NCBI RefSeq assembly: GCF_002078875.1 | Contig: NC_034422.1 | Span: forward strand, 2,352,923-2,416,922 | Length of the DNA stretch: 64,000 nucleotides | DNA from: Numida meleagris | Taxonomy: Eukaryota > Chordata > Aves > Galliformes > Numididae | Direction of reading: 5' to 3' | Shown here: positions 11,912 to 22,896 of the stretch, piece after piece | Layout: each line of letters starts with the position of its first letter | How positions within the stretch are numbered: position 1 is the stretch's first letter | Made by a program: the position numbers and the translations under genes | The notes under the pieces: model-generated | Seen by the model: only the letters and a program-made list of their open reading frames with translations | What the model was told of the DNA's origin: nothing | Database searches by the model: none

Positions 11912-14800
11912 CTTCACGTCTCTAAGTCCCCTGGCAGAGGTAGGGCTAGAATAAGGCACCGGCAAGTTGCAAGAGGGCTGAAAAGTTCTCTTGATATAAA
12001 TCAGATCCAAGGCTTGACTTTGCAGAGAGGCCTCTGCAGAAATTTGGCAGGATTTGCTCAAGAGGTCGGTGGTGTGGTTTTTTTTAATTAATATTGATTA
12101 GGAAGAATGCTGAGTTTCACAACTTGCTGTTTTCTCTACCTGATATACTCACCACTAGTCTAGATAACGTGCTGATTGATGTGCAGTGATGAAAAGCAAG
12201 CTCAAGCAGAATGGTACTTCGAGGATATCTGCTGCAAGGACTTCCCTTCAGCATCAGCCAGATGGACTGAGTGGATATCACAGTTCAGACTTGTAAACAA
12301 ACTCGACTCCATCTGGCTTAGAGATGAATTTCATTCCCAGCAATGTAATTCTCACACCAATTTCCCTCTATATAATCCATCTTTCTCTAACATGTGCACG
12401 CACTCTTTCTATCATTGACTTGCAAATAGAAAAGGTTTGCTGCGAAGCTAGAGAGCAGGATGCTTTCCTGCCCTTCCTGATCAGCCTTTCCCTGCCTTCC
12501 CAAAGGGCTGCAAGTAAAGGCAGAGTTTTGTGCCCAGCTGAGAGTTTCCTGTTTCCCAGAGGGATGTGTAGAGGTGACAGGGGGTGGCTGACTCCAGTTC
12601 CCTGCTCCTCGAAGCCTTTTGTTTTGCAGATTTCTCTAACTGTAGCCCGACTCCATAAATCTTATTTAAGATTGTGGGTTTCTAAAAGAAAAAAAAAATA
12701 GCAGAAGCATCCCCTATGCCCCCCTCACATGCTGTGGTCAGCCCATGTCTCAGTGCACACACCTCTCTCCTCACCCTGCTGCTCTTTGCCTGCCCCCTCC
12801 TGCAGTTCCTCCCTGCAAGCTGCCAGTGCAAGGACTTGGGCAAGAGCTTGGAAACCTGCTCCCACCACAATCAGTCAAATTAGTAAAATAAATAAATCAC
12901 ATCTTAAGTCCAAGTAAACCAAGTTAAAAAGGATTTGCTTGAACAAATGAGAGTAGGGTGGGCAGTGAAAATGAGCCTGGAGATGGGTTTTGCACAATTG
13001 TTTTTCCAGCCATCACCCCAAAGGGATGTGCCTATACCTTACAAGTCAGAAAAGCTGCCCTTGCTTCAGCACAGCTGGTCCTGGCTGCATTGCCTGCCTC
13101 CTTTAGGGCTTTCATCCAGCTCTTTATTCCATGCAATCTTTTGTGCCTCCTTCGTGTTCTTTTGCCACGTCAAAATTCTGAATTGCCACTAGTGAAGCAG
13201 CTCTGGCATTACAGCAGGATGACTCACATCTGTTTGTGGCTATCTGTGGTCTTAATTATCTGGCTAACGTATTCCATGGGAGTGACTTGATCTGCCCGGA
13301 GCAAGGTTAAAGAATGTTTGGTGTTTTATCTTTAAACAGCAAATTCCAAAAAAGAGAAAGAAATACAAACATGCTGTTATGACCTTAGCTTCTCAGCTAG
13401 TATCCTGGAAACATTAAATTGCAGTGGTAGTGCCCGGCTCTAACTCAGTATGCATCTAATGAAATGCTATGTAAATTATTTAAGATTGATTTTAATTAAA
13501 GCCAGACCTCTGACAAGGCAAAAGTCAGATGTATTGTGTTAGTGAGATGGAAGCTACTTGCAGATTCATAGCTGTGTTTTTGTGCCATACCTATTTGTCT
13601 AACTTAGCCCGTCTTCACTGAGTTTGGAGGAAGAAGCACGATAAAATTCATGCTAAATTTGCTCTTAAGCTCTGTTGTGTTCCTTCTGAAGTCAGCAGGA
13701 GCTCTGTCCCTGGCTTCAGCAGCCTGCTGCTCGTGGCTTAGTTTTCCTGTAACGCCTGCAATTTGCTACTGGGAGCTGATCTTGCCTGTTACTATCCCTC
13801 TGCCATTCCTGCTCCATGTATTTTTACTATTGGCTTGCTTGCCTTGATGTTTGTTCTTATTTCCCTGTTCCCCTCCACCTCCTTATAGAAATCCTCAATT
13901 TTTTGTGAAGGTCAGCAAACCTACTTTCCTTCACTGTGACTGGGAATCCTTGGAGGAAAGGTGCTTCTATTTCACCACTGTTGGTATCTATCTTTGTACC
14001 AGAATTGGCAGATCAGTTTCTCTGCTTGCAAATCAACACCCTTGTCTCCGCCAGCACATAATTTGGGAGTTTGTTTCCAAACAGATTGCAGTTGTTGCAG
14101 TTAGTTACTGGAAAGTCAGGTGGTGTTAGAAGCAGTGAGGGCTCTGGGCGTTGGTCCTCTTGGCAGCACTTCACTCCTCAGTGGATGTAGTGATGCCTTA
14201 AAGTTGGTAGAGAAAAAGATTACGTTTCATCTTCACAGGCATCTCCTGCAGCGTTCCCTGGTGTAGGCACCTGTGTATTACACTTTGGATCTCTGTGAGG
14301 TTTCCAAAGCAGATACAGGAATGGAAAGAGAACTGGGGCCGTGTCTGTGGCACTGCATGGAGAAACAAGCATCTCTCCCCACTGCTGACACTCTTACTGT
14401 GTGCACTGTCTCATTTTAACTATAGTGGGGAAATTCGTTCTTACAGGGCCCTAACAGAATCAATCACTGTGTTTGAAGGAGTAACGTATACACTTATAAA
14501 ATAGAGAAAAGCATTTCAGTTCAAAGCTTAGCATAAATAATACATCAGGTTTCCTGTCTAAGCTGTGGCTTACCGTCATGCTGAGACACAAATGTAAGAG
14601 GGGAAGGAAACTATTACACAGAGCCCAGCAGGCTTCCATCTTGTTACTTGTACGTAAACTGACGGTATGTTTCTCCTCTGTTCACATGATGAGGTGATTA
14701 GCATGTTGTTTGACATCAATTATGCATGCTCCATGTTTACAGACATGTTAAATTATGCAAGCTGTGGTCTTGAGACTTTTCATTTAATTTGCTAAAAGAT

Positions 14801-14818
14801 AAAAAAAAAAAAAAAAAA
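14801..14818 (+). repeat. Poly-A run (A18)
   Basis: A simple homopolymer directly after GCTAAAAGAT. There is no clear upstream retrocopy, so it is treated as a simple repeat. Confidence 0.9.
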
Positions 14819-17800
14819 GGAGCAAATGTTTCAGTTCCGTGGTCTTCCCTCCCTTCTCCATCTGCACCTTTTTTGCATTCTGGGCCATGTGAGTAAATGA
14901 GGCTCTCCCCCAGCAACTGTCCACACATGTCCCAGCCCCGGCCGCTCGGGGACAGGTGTCCCAGCCTGGCACACAGCTGGGTGACACCTGAGGGGCTGGG
15001 GTAGCTGCAGCAACAGGTGTATGGAAATCATGGCTCTTAGCAGAATAAAGGCTGCAAGGAGCAACTTGTTTGTGCAGTTATAGTTGACTGGAAAAAATCA
15101 TTGAGTGTAAGTGGATTCAGAAATGCTTCCCTGCCAACACTTGCCTTGAGTAGCAAACACAAGTGATCTCCTGCTCTTTCTGGGACAGGTAGACGCAGTG
15201 CTGTGACAGAGAGTACTTGAACTTGGATAGGGTCACGGGCACTTGAGCACCATGCTGCATTTATGATTTAGTCTCTACACTGGAGGGGCCTTTTTACAAG
15301 TGCTCTTGTCCGACAGTGCCAAAATGTTGCCATGTGTTCAATGACACTTTAACCTTACTGTGCTCAGGCCTGGTGGAGTGGGGCTGGGAGCCTGACCTGT
15401 CAGCAAAGGCCGTGGAGACTTTTGAACTGCTGTGTGTGTTTCCCTTAGGAATGGGTGATATTTGCCTGTGGTTCTGAACAGTGTACTTCAGGGTATTTCA
15501 TCTGCAGGGAGAGGAACGCTCACTTCCAAGAAGAATATGTTGGTTTTGAAATTCGTAGAATGATTTGTGGTTTTTTTGCAAGTATTTAGTCCAAGTGAGT
15601 GTCCTCGAACTTTTAGAAAGACACGTCAGGAATGAGACTTGGATGGGGAGAAGTGCTGTGTCTGGGAGAACCCATCTTTCATGGCTTCACGTAGTCATAA
15701 AATACTGTGCAAATTTAAGATGTGTAGTATAAAAAAAAGCGCAAGCTACAGCTATGCTGTACTGTAAGAAAAGAGCAGGAAGGCCCAAGGGCATGCTGAG
15801 GGTTGTAGGTCCCTGCAATAACAGCAGCTTAGCGAGGTGAAATTCCCAGCTGAGGACCTAAGAAAAGCAACATGTCCTCAGTTATGAAAAATCAACAAAG
15901 GGAAGAAAAAAAAAAAAGAGAGAGAAAAATCTAGTGGTGTCTTTTCAACCCTTAGTATGCAAGCAGCTGGGAATGCAGTGCAAGCAGCCTGCTTTATGTT
16001 GGGGGGATTGTGCACAATGCTTCCCTGAAAGGACAGCCTTATGTGTTTTCTCTTTAAACCCCAACCAGAACAGTGAGAAGTGCTCTGCTGACAATGTGAC
16101 AGGTTACTGTGGATAACAATGCCTGCTGGGACCAGTGGTTTGAGCAGCAGATATCTGGCTGCCGCTCTCTTCAGCTGAACTAAGTACACAGAACCATCCC
16201 AGAAACGTGAAATAAACTGTGGTTTTTGCAGCTTGTGCTCAAAGCAATGGCAGAACAACCCTTGAAACTAAGTCTTGTTTCTTAGGCTTTTTGCAGCTGC
16301 TGGGCTGATGCCCGCGTCTGGACAGCAGGATGTGGTAGGGCTGGATTCAGAGCCCAGCAACCTTGTGCAGCCAGCCACAGGGGCATGTCAGTACGGGCTC
16401 TTTGTTTGTGTTACAGGCATTAATGACATTTTTGAAAGGGGTAGGAGGATCTGTTTTATTCAGGCTCAAGGCCAGTTAAGACTGACTTTTATTTAATTGC
16501 ACAAGATGTGTCTCCCCAAGGTACTAATATTAAACAGGAGGGTTGGGCAGTGCAGTGAGGTTACTCACTCAGCAATATTTTGATGCTACATACCATTGGC
16601 AAACAGAGAAAGAGGAATGTGATGCTAATAGTCTGCTTTACTCTCCGCATAAAAGTCCATAATAATAATGGGCCAAAAATACCTGCAGAGAGCTCATAAT
16701 CCCAAAACAATCTGCGTGAGACTAGAGAGAGTTGTTATGTTGTAGGCTATGATTTGGTGATGAGAAGCTGGGGCGTCCAACATAATTTATTATGGTCACA
16801 GATATTAAACATGAGGGAGGATCAGCAGCAAAGCAGGTTCAGAATCTCATTTTACAGCATTGTCATGGCAGCACCTGACAGGCTGCGTACATGCTGTGCA
16901 GTCAGCAAACACGCACGTGTCTGGGTAATAGCTGTATAGAGAGATACACGTACAGTATGTGTGTGTGCACACATCTCACAGAAACAGATGTGGAGGCTCG
17001 TAAAGTAAGTTTATGGAAGAGAGAGATTAAGCTGGAGAGGCAGCAAAATGCTCCAGGAACTTAAATGAGAAATATATGTTGGCAATGGGACAGTGCTTAG
17101 AAAGAACAGAAAAATCAATTATTGTTTAGCTGCAGTAGAGGACATGGATCATTTAGCAAGGGCTTTTAGAAGATATCCCAAGAATAGTAACATTACTTCA
17201 AAGGACCTCGGAGAAGCAGATTATTCTGTGAGTTACCATTCCCAATTACATATCACCACCTGCCATATTGTACAGAGAATAAGAATGTAGAACCACATTG
17301 GAGATGGATTTGAGTATGTCAGAGGTTATTTTACCACGTAAATAGTGAAGCATCTCTCAGCATCCAAGTTGTAGGATCTTCAAGATTGGACTTTTTTCTT
17401 TTTTCCCCAGTCCCAACCTAGAAATAATCTTAAAGATAGAAGTAATCTATATATGCAAGGGAGTAAACAAACAAAAAACCCTAAGAAACCTAAAAAGAAA
17501 ATGCAGCTAGTGATAATAATTTGCACTGTGTCATCCATTATTTCCATCACCATTCATCAGATTACACTACCAACTAGAATAGTGAATAAAATAGTGAGGG
17601 CTTGCTTTGTTTTTATTTCCAGGGTCTGTGTAAGTTGCTGTGTTTATTGGTGTTTGACTGGTGTATCTTGCTACTCTGCTGCCCCCTTCCCAAGCATTTA
17701 ACCTCTCAGCTTCTGCTCAAATAAAACTGTTTGTTCTTAGTTGATCTACCTTTTCTCAGTGGCACACTTGCTCTGAGAAAAACCTTCCAATAAAGTGAGA

Positions 17801-18912
17801 AGCAAATAAGAAGCAGATGAGTTAGATTTAGGTTATTACTGAGAGCAGAGTGTTTCAGAGCAATAAACATCTGGAGTTTCTCGTGCAGCTCTTGTTTTTT
17901 TCTGAGTGACATTCACCAAATGCCTTTGCAGTTCAGTCCAGACCTTATAATTTGACTTTCTCTTGCCTGCAATCTTTGATTACAGAACTGTGAGCTGTTG
18001 AAAGACTTCTCAGCACATTCTAGTGGAACTGAAATGAAGAAAGGGGGTAGAGTCAGCTGATTGAATGAAACATGTCTGTAAGTGGCATCAGTGACTGACT
18101 GGCTGAGAATTATGGCTCGAGGTCATAAAGAACAAAATGTCTCTTGTCTTCTCAAAACTCTAAAGGATCTTAATTTGATGGTATATGCCATAGTGATGTT
18201 TTGTGAACTCTGTCAGGTGTGTACGTGTTGTGATGCTTCACAAAAGAGAGATTTGCAAGAAGTGCATGTGATCACTATAATGCATATGTATTATATGATG
18301 TAAATGATAGCTCTGTCTACCTCTTCCTAATGCACTTTGTGCTGCTGATCAGTCCTATTTAACCTTTCCTATACTTAACGTATTGTTTCAAATTAGGACC
18401 AGTATAATAGACTAGCAAGAAGTTCTCTGAGCTGAGAATGAGCAAAGCTGCCCCTGGGGACTCATCTCTACAGTTTTCTTTTGTCTTTGGCTCTGAAGTT
18501 CAATTGCTACTACTTTCTAAGATCTCATAAATGGGACTCAGGCAATTTTAAAAAGAGGCTATTTCTGATTATAGCTCACGAGAAATTCTGCCTCTGTGTA
18601 ATTTGCAGCGCTGGTGCATCTTGACGGAAGCTGAGAAAGAGGCAGCTGGTTTCTAAGCCTGAGTATTCAGAGCTCATGGAAAACAGACCCCTGCTTTATT
18701 TTTATTCAGTTTATGTCATCACAGTCTCTGCTGCCATACCAGTGGGGCGTGAAAGCAGCTGTTCATGAAGGTAGGGTTCAGGAAAAATAGGTACCTTCCT
18801 CTGCCCAGCCCTTGAGCATCTCTCTCATGTAGGTCAGTTGCACCAGAAAACAAACAAGACCTGTGTCTTTGCTTTTGAAATGAACCCCAAGATGCAGATG
18901 ATTCTTTTGTTT

Positions 18913-18927
18913 AAAAAAAAAAAAAAA
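18913..18927 (+). repeat. Poly-A run (A15)
   Basis: A simple homopolymer within unique sequence. No element boundary is visible around it. Confidence 0.9.
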
Positions 18928-20156
18928 GCATATAAAAATGTAAGTGATACAACAAAACTAAGCAGTAGGCCAGGTCCTGACTGCTCTTGACAAAAACACA
19001 GGAGGGTTGATCTATAAAAACAACATTGCCAAGTGTCTCCCTCCTTAGAGAGCGAAATGTATCATCAAGTTCCTATTTTAGAGCTTTCTTCCATTTCCTC
19101 TGTTCTTCTTCTAGGTAATTGCCATCTGCAGCATACAGCAGTGTACTTTGCCTCACAGTAGATTCTCCTTAGGCAAGACAAACTTTAAGTGTCTTATTTT
19201 TGTGTCACATGCACTGTGGTCTTACTCCGTGGTGTAAAATAGCTCCCAGTTCAGCTTTGCTTGTCAATGTTTTCTTGCTGTTCTCAGACGTCCTTGGGAT
19301 CTGTTACCAATTCCTACAATGCAGTGTAAGCAGGAAAACAATGCCTTTTGCATCGATTCTATTCTGTACTTTCTGTTTGTGCTGATGACACTCTTCTTTT
19401 ATTCCTAATCTTCAATCTCGTGTGATGACTTCATACCTGTGTTTGAAATGTGGCTGTTGTGATGGGATGAGACCTGCTTAGGATTTGTTCCACACCAGTA
19501 AGTGACTCCCTAGCCAAGGGAGCTGCATGTGTCACTGTGACCGACCAGTTTTATACTGATGTAAAGCCATTTGAATTATGCTAGAATAAATCAAGTTAAT
19601 GATTTAGAATGGTTTGGGGGCCTGAAGAAACAACAACTGAACTCGTATAGGTATCTTGGTAGTCATCTCAATTTTCCATTTCCTTTTTCTTTAGAATAAG
19701 GAGGGGGAATCTGAGGCTATTTGAAAAATGAAGCCTATAGAAGAAACAAACAAACTGCCTGCTTTTGTATTAGACTCATCAATCTTGGTCAGGCATTATT
19801 GCCAAAGGAGAACTGGGCTGGAAAAATATGCATGTCAGTATTCAATCATTACGTCCATTAGATACTGCTTGGCACTGAGACTTATTAAATAAAGGAGTGT
19901 GAGATGTAGCTGCTCCAGTTTTCTCTGCGTGGAACACCCGGTATAGTGATAACAGGTTGAAAATGCTCTCAGCAGCTCATTTCTTGATGAGTATGTGGAG
20001 AGGAGGGGGCTGTTGGCAGCTGGACAGAATTCAACACTGTAAAGAAGAAATTTGATCCCGTGCCATGAGATCTATAGGTGGAATCAACAACTCTTAAAGG
20101 ATTTAGGTCTGGAAGAGAGGAGTGGTGTTAGGGCCAGCTGAAATTATCTGATGTCG

Positions 20157-20193
20157 GATATATATGTGTGTGCATGTGTCTCTGTGTGTATAT
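20157..20193 (+). repeat. TG/TA-rich low-complexity patch
   Basis: Alternating purine-pyrimidine sequence made mainly of TA and TG steps, with interruptions. It is a degenerate dinucleotide microsatellite. Confidence 0.7.
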
Positions 20194-21486
20194 TTAGGGC
20201 AAGGAACAGTGATAAATACCATTCTCCAGAAGTCGGTTGGAGCCTTAGCTTAGAAGCCTGTAGAAGGAAGGTATTAGCTATCAGTAAAGCTCCACTGGAA
20301 TTACACCTGTAGATTTGAACTGGAAATGAGTGGCATCATAGGTGTGGTGGGCACCAGGAGGAGTTTGGTGTAAGAAACAAGCAAACAAACAAAAAAAACA
20401 AAACCAAACAACAAGTAAATGGGGTCAAGTTTTTTGTTTGCATCCACATGGAAGGTATCTTAGCAATAGGTGTACAGATGTAGGAGCCTGCAGTTGCCAG
20501 CAGCAGAACTGCCTCCCTTCAAGGGAACATAGCTCTCACTGGTGATAGATATAGGTAAGGTGGCCCGCTCCCTACTCAGCATGTTGCAAGGCTTAAAAAG
20601 TAGAAGCATTATGTTTAAAAACAAAACAGTCTTTCCATGATTTCCTTGATGCTGTAGCACTGGGTCATGGGAATCCTTGGCTAGTGACAGGCAGAGGTCT
20701 GAGCGTGGCTGCTCCTCTCCTTAGAGGAGACTTAAAACACTGTAGTTAAAAAGCAAAATGTTCCTTTTGGAAGATGAAAGAAAATATTTCTGAAGTCCCA
20801 ATCGCTCTGAAGAGAAACATTTCATTCCTGCCGCGCCAGGTGGAAGCTGAGCTTTGAAGGCCCGGTGCCCCTGTCTCCTCACAGGCTGCAGTTCTCTCAT
20901 CACGTTGTGTCTCAGTCCAGCTGAGGGCTGAAGAAATCAAAGCAGGGAAGGATCCTGCACAGCAAAACCAGAACACCTCCAGGCAGGCCCCAGCTATATC
21001 TGAGTGAGATTTTTCTGCTGGCAGATAGCAGCAATGTCTGTTTCTGTCAGGACACAGGGAGGGTCTCTCGCCAGCTGTGTTTCCTTGCATGGTTCTCTCG
21101 TTCACTGGGCAGCTCTCTAGTGCTCCGGATCCTAATCTGTTTTCAGCAGACCCTCCGTCTAGATGGACAAAGTCACCTTATAAATGGTGATGTACTGGAC
21201 GTCAGCTCTGAGCACCAATCGCGCTAGCCATGCAGTTTTCCCTCTTTAGTATGGTTTATGACGTAGCTTTTATTTTTTATCTCCGTACTTTCCACTTCGT
21301 CATGATGAAACTTCACGATGACTGGATAGGCTTAAGGATGCTGTTACTTCATTTCTGTGCCTTGGTGGAGGGCAGGAGGTGATGTCATTCCAAAGCAGAG
21401 CCTCTCAGCTCCTCCTCACACCTTCCCCAGCTCTGCTGTGGTCTCCTCGTGCTTCGCGTGGGAATTCCTGCCCGGTGCCTCACCCC

Positions 21487-21810
21487 GCGCGGTGCTGCAC
21501 GGCCGCTTCCCGCCCTTTTTGCTCGGCGCGNNNNNNNNNNNNNNNNNNNNNNNNNNNNNNNNNNNNNNNNNNNNNNNNNNNNNNNNNNNNNNNNNNNNNN
21601 NNNNNNNNNNNNNNNNNNNNNNNNNNNNNNNNNNNNNNNNNNNNNNNNNNNNNNNNNNNNNNNNNNNNNNNNNNNNNNNNNNNNNNNNNNNNNNNNNNNN
21701 NNNNNNNNNNNNCTTCCCGCCCTTTTTGCTCAGCGCGGTGCTGCACGGCCGCTTCCCGCCCCTTTTGCTCAGCGCGATGCTGCACGGCCGCTTCCCGCCC
21801 TTTTCCCCGC
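21487..21810 (+). repeat. 39-bp GC-rich minisatellite, interrupted by gap
   Basis: A tandem unit of 39 bp contains the landmarks GCGCGGTGCTGCACGGCCGC and TTCCCGCCC followed by TTTTGCTCA. One complete copy lies at 21487-21525 and the start of a second at 21526-21530. After the gap there is a 20-bp partial copy (21713-21732), a full copy (21733-21771) and a last copy with a diverged 3' end (21772-21810). Each copy contains CGGCCG and several CpGs. Because 39 is a multiple of three and the unit lacks stops in several frames, it produces long but spurious open frames on both strands. Confidence 0.9.
21531..21712. other. Assembly gap (182 N) inside the minisatellite
   Basis: A run of 182 N sits within the 39-bp tandem array. 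The surrounding copies are nearly identical and GC-rich, which explains the failure to assemble. The true copy number is therefore unknown. Confidence 0.98.
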
Positions 21811-21866
21811 GCCTCGCGGCCCCGCAGCCGTTGCTCTCTCGCGCGCTCTCCCCGCAGCGCCGCCTC

Positions 21867-21968
21867 ATGGGGCCCCGCTGGAGCCGCTGCGTGCAGGGCG
21901 GGCAGCCCTGGCATCACCTGCCGGGGACCCGCGGCTGCGTTCATCTGAGCAATGAGGGTCAGAGCTGA
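21867..21968 (+). CDS. Small open frame in CpG island (33 aa), doubtful
   Basis: The first ATG after the minisatellite and the pyrimidine-CAG stretch opens a 33-codon frame ending in TGA. It is rich in Gly, Arg, Trp and Cys, with no signal peptide or recognisable motif. It could be a leader or upstream ORF if the island is transcribed on the plus strand. It is most likely incidental. Confidence 0.1.
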   Translation: MGPRWSRCVQGGQPWHHLPGTRGCVHLSNEGQS

Positions 21969-22296
21969 AGGAATTGAGAGGTGCAGATGACCCCGACACC
22001 CACGGGGCCACCCGCTTTGAGGCATTTCCTGAGGCGGCCCTGGGAGATCCCACCCCGGTGCACTGGAGACGATGTGCACAGCTCTGGCTCTTGGTACCCA
22101 CTGACTTTAGATCAGGCTCTTTATCATCAACCAAGGGGTCTTCGCAGACTGAAGAAATAATTTTTGTCTATGCTCAGCCCGTTTGGAAGCAGCAGTCAGA
22201 AAAGCTCAAAGTTCTAGTGCCTAAAATACCCCGTCCCCTGGGAAACCATTTCATATTTGTTTCCAACTCCATTTCAGGGTATACAGTCCGAACTCC

Positions 22297-22896
22297 TTAT
22301 GTTGTGCTCAGGAAAGAAGAGTCAATCCACCCGAACTCAAGGCAGCCCGGGCTGGCTGTGGAAGGCTCTCCCCGCGGCGCTGGGATGCGTGCAGCCGGGC
22401 GTTGCTCTGAAGCTGTCAGGCGCTGCAAAGTGCCGTGTCTGAAATGACAGGCACCGAGACTGCGGCTGTCAGCACGGCTCCGCGTCCCGTGGCTGTCCTC
22501 TGACACGCTCCCCGTCACTGCTGTGCTTAAGGTAAATCCCATTCTGCCCGTGGCGTGCGTCGCACGGTCTGTCAGGTTTGGGTGATTTGGATGGTCAGGA
22601 AGGTGAATGGTTTTAACTAAATGAAAGAGTTCAGGTAAATACTGCGTTCGCACGTGGCCTTGGACCCCTTTTTGTAGTACGAAATTATTCCCGTGGTAAA
22701 GAGTGAGTGAGAAGAGGTGTAAGGTTTGTTCAGAAGAGGTGTTTACAAGAAATGCAAGACGCTGTGGGTGAGCTCTCCAGTGTACGTGAAGCAATCTGTC
22801 CCCAGAGTTTCCTCCCATCCAGGCTAAGCTTGGCCTAGGTATTGGCGAGCAAAAAAATCCTCTTGGCTTCTTGCCCGTTTGGGAAATGTCTTCCAT
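22297..22896 (-). CDS. Unrecognised 199-codon open frame overlapping CpG island, doubtful
   Basis: This is the longest gap-free open frame in the window. It begins with ATG on the minus strand in weak context (C at -3, G at +4) and runs back into the right half of the CpG island. The predicted protein is rich in His, Ser, Pro and Arg, has no membrane segment or signal peptide, and matches no family I recognise. GC-rich DNA lowers stop frequency, so a frame this long may be chance. It would be interesting only if conserved in other birds or covered by minus-strand RNA. Confidence 0.12.
   Translation of the reverse strand: MEDISQTGKKPRGFFCSPIPRPSLAWMGGNSGDRLLHVHWRAHPQRLAFLVNTSSEQTLHLFSLTLYHGNNFVLQKGVQGHVRTQYLPELFHLVKTIHLPDHPNHPNLTDRATHATGRMGFTLSTAVTGSVSEDSHGTRSRADSRSLGACHFRHGTLQRLTASEQRPAARIPAPRGEPSTASPGCLEFGWIDSSFLSTT
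22526..22540 (+). other. Candidate splice donor at end of CpG island
   Basis: The sequence AAG|GTAAAT, with the cut after 22531, matches the vertebrate donor consensus at 8 of 9 positions. It lies at the point where the CpG-rich sequence begins to fade. This is the expected place for the end of a non-coding or partly coding first exon of a plus-strand transcript. Confidence 0.3.

Larger units (their letters stand above)
11912..21470. other. Unique non-coding sequence between the two CpG islands
   Basis: About 9.5 kb of single-copy DNA without an identifiable exon or RNA gene. Homopolymer runs lie at 14801-14818 (A18), 15906-15917 (A12) and 18913-18927 (A15), and a TG/TA-rich patch at 20157-20193. 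A 12-bp palindrome TGTGTGCACACA sits at 16962-16973. The block around 16560-16860 has the AT-rich, homeodomain-site-rich look of a conserved non-coding element. If a plus-strand transcript starts at the 11.4 kb island, this would be its first intron, but that is inference. Confidence 0.5.
21472..22570 (+). promoter_or_regulatory. CpG island with minisatellite, candidate promoter / first exon
   Basis: CpG density is high on both sides of the gap: 10 CpGs in 21472-21530 and about 31 in 21713-21968 by my count. A sparser stretch lies at about 22140-22340, and the density rises again to about 22570. The left part consists of a 39-bp minisatellite. At 21831-21860 a pyrimidine-rich TCTCTCGCGCGCTCTCCCCGCAG-type stretch could act as a splice acceptor or as TSS-proximal sequence. 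A strong donor-like site (AAG|GTAAAT) sits at 22529-22537. CpG islands of this size in birds usually mark promoters, so a transcript start here is plausible, but no coding exon can be named. Confidence 0.55.

Noticed and set aside
11503..12061. Minus- and plus-strand open frames of about 105-116 codons
   Set aside because: They overlap the CR1 fragment at 11685-11911 and its flanks. They are by-products of the repeat.
21357..22079. Several long open frames (150-203 codons) on both strands across the second gap
   Set aside because: Much of each frame is N, and the rest is a 39-bp repeat that lacks stops because its length is a multiple of three. They are artefacts.
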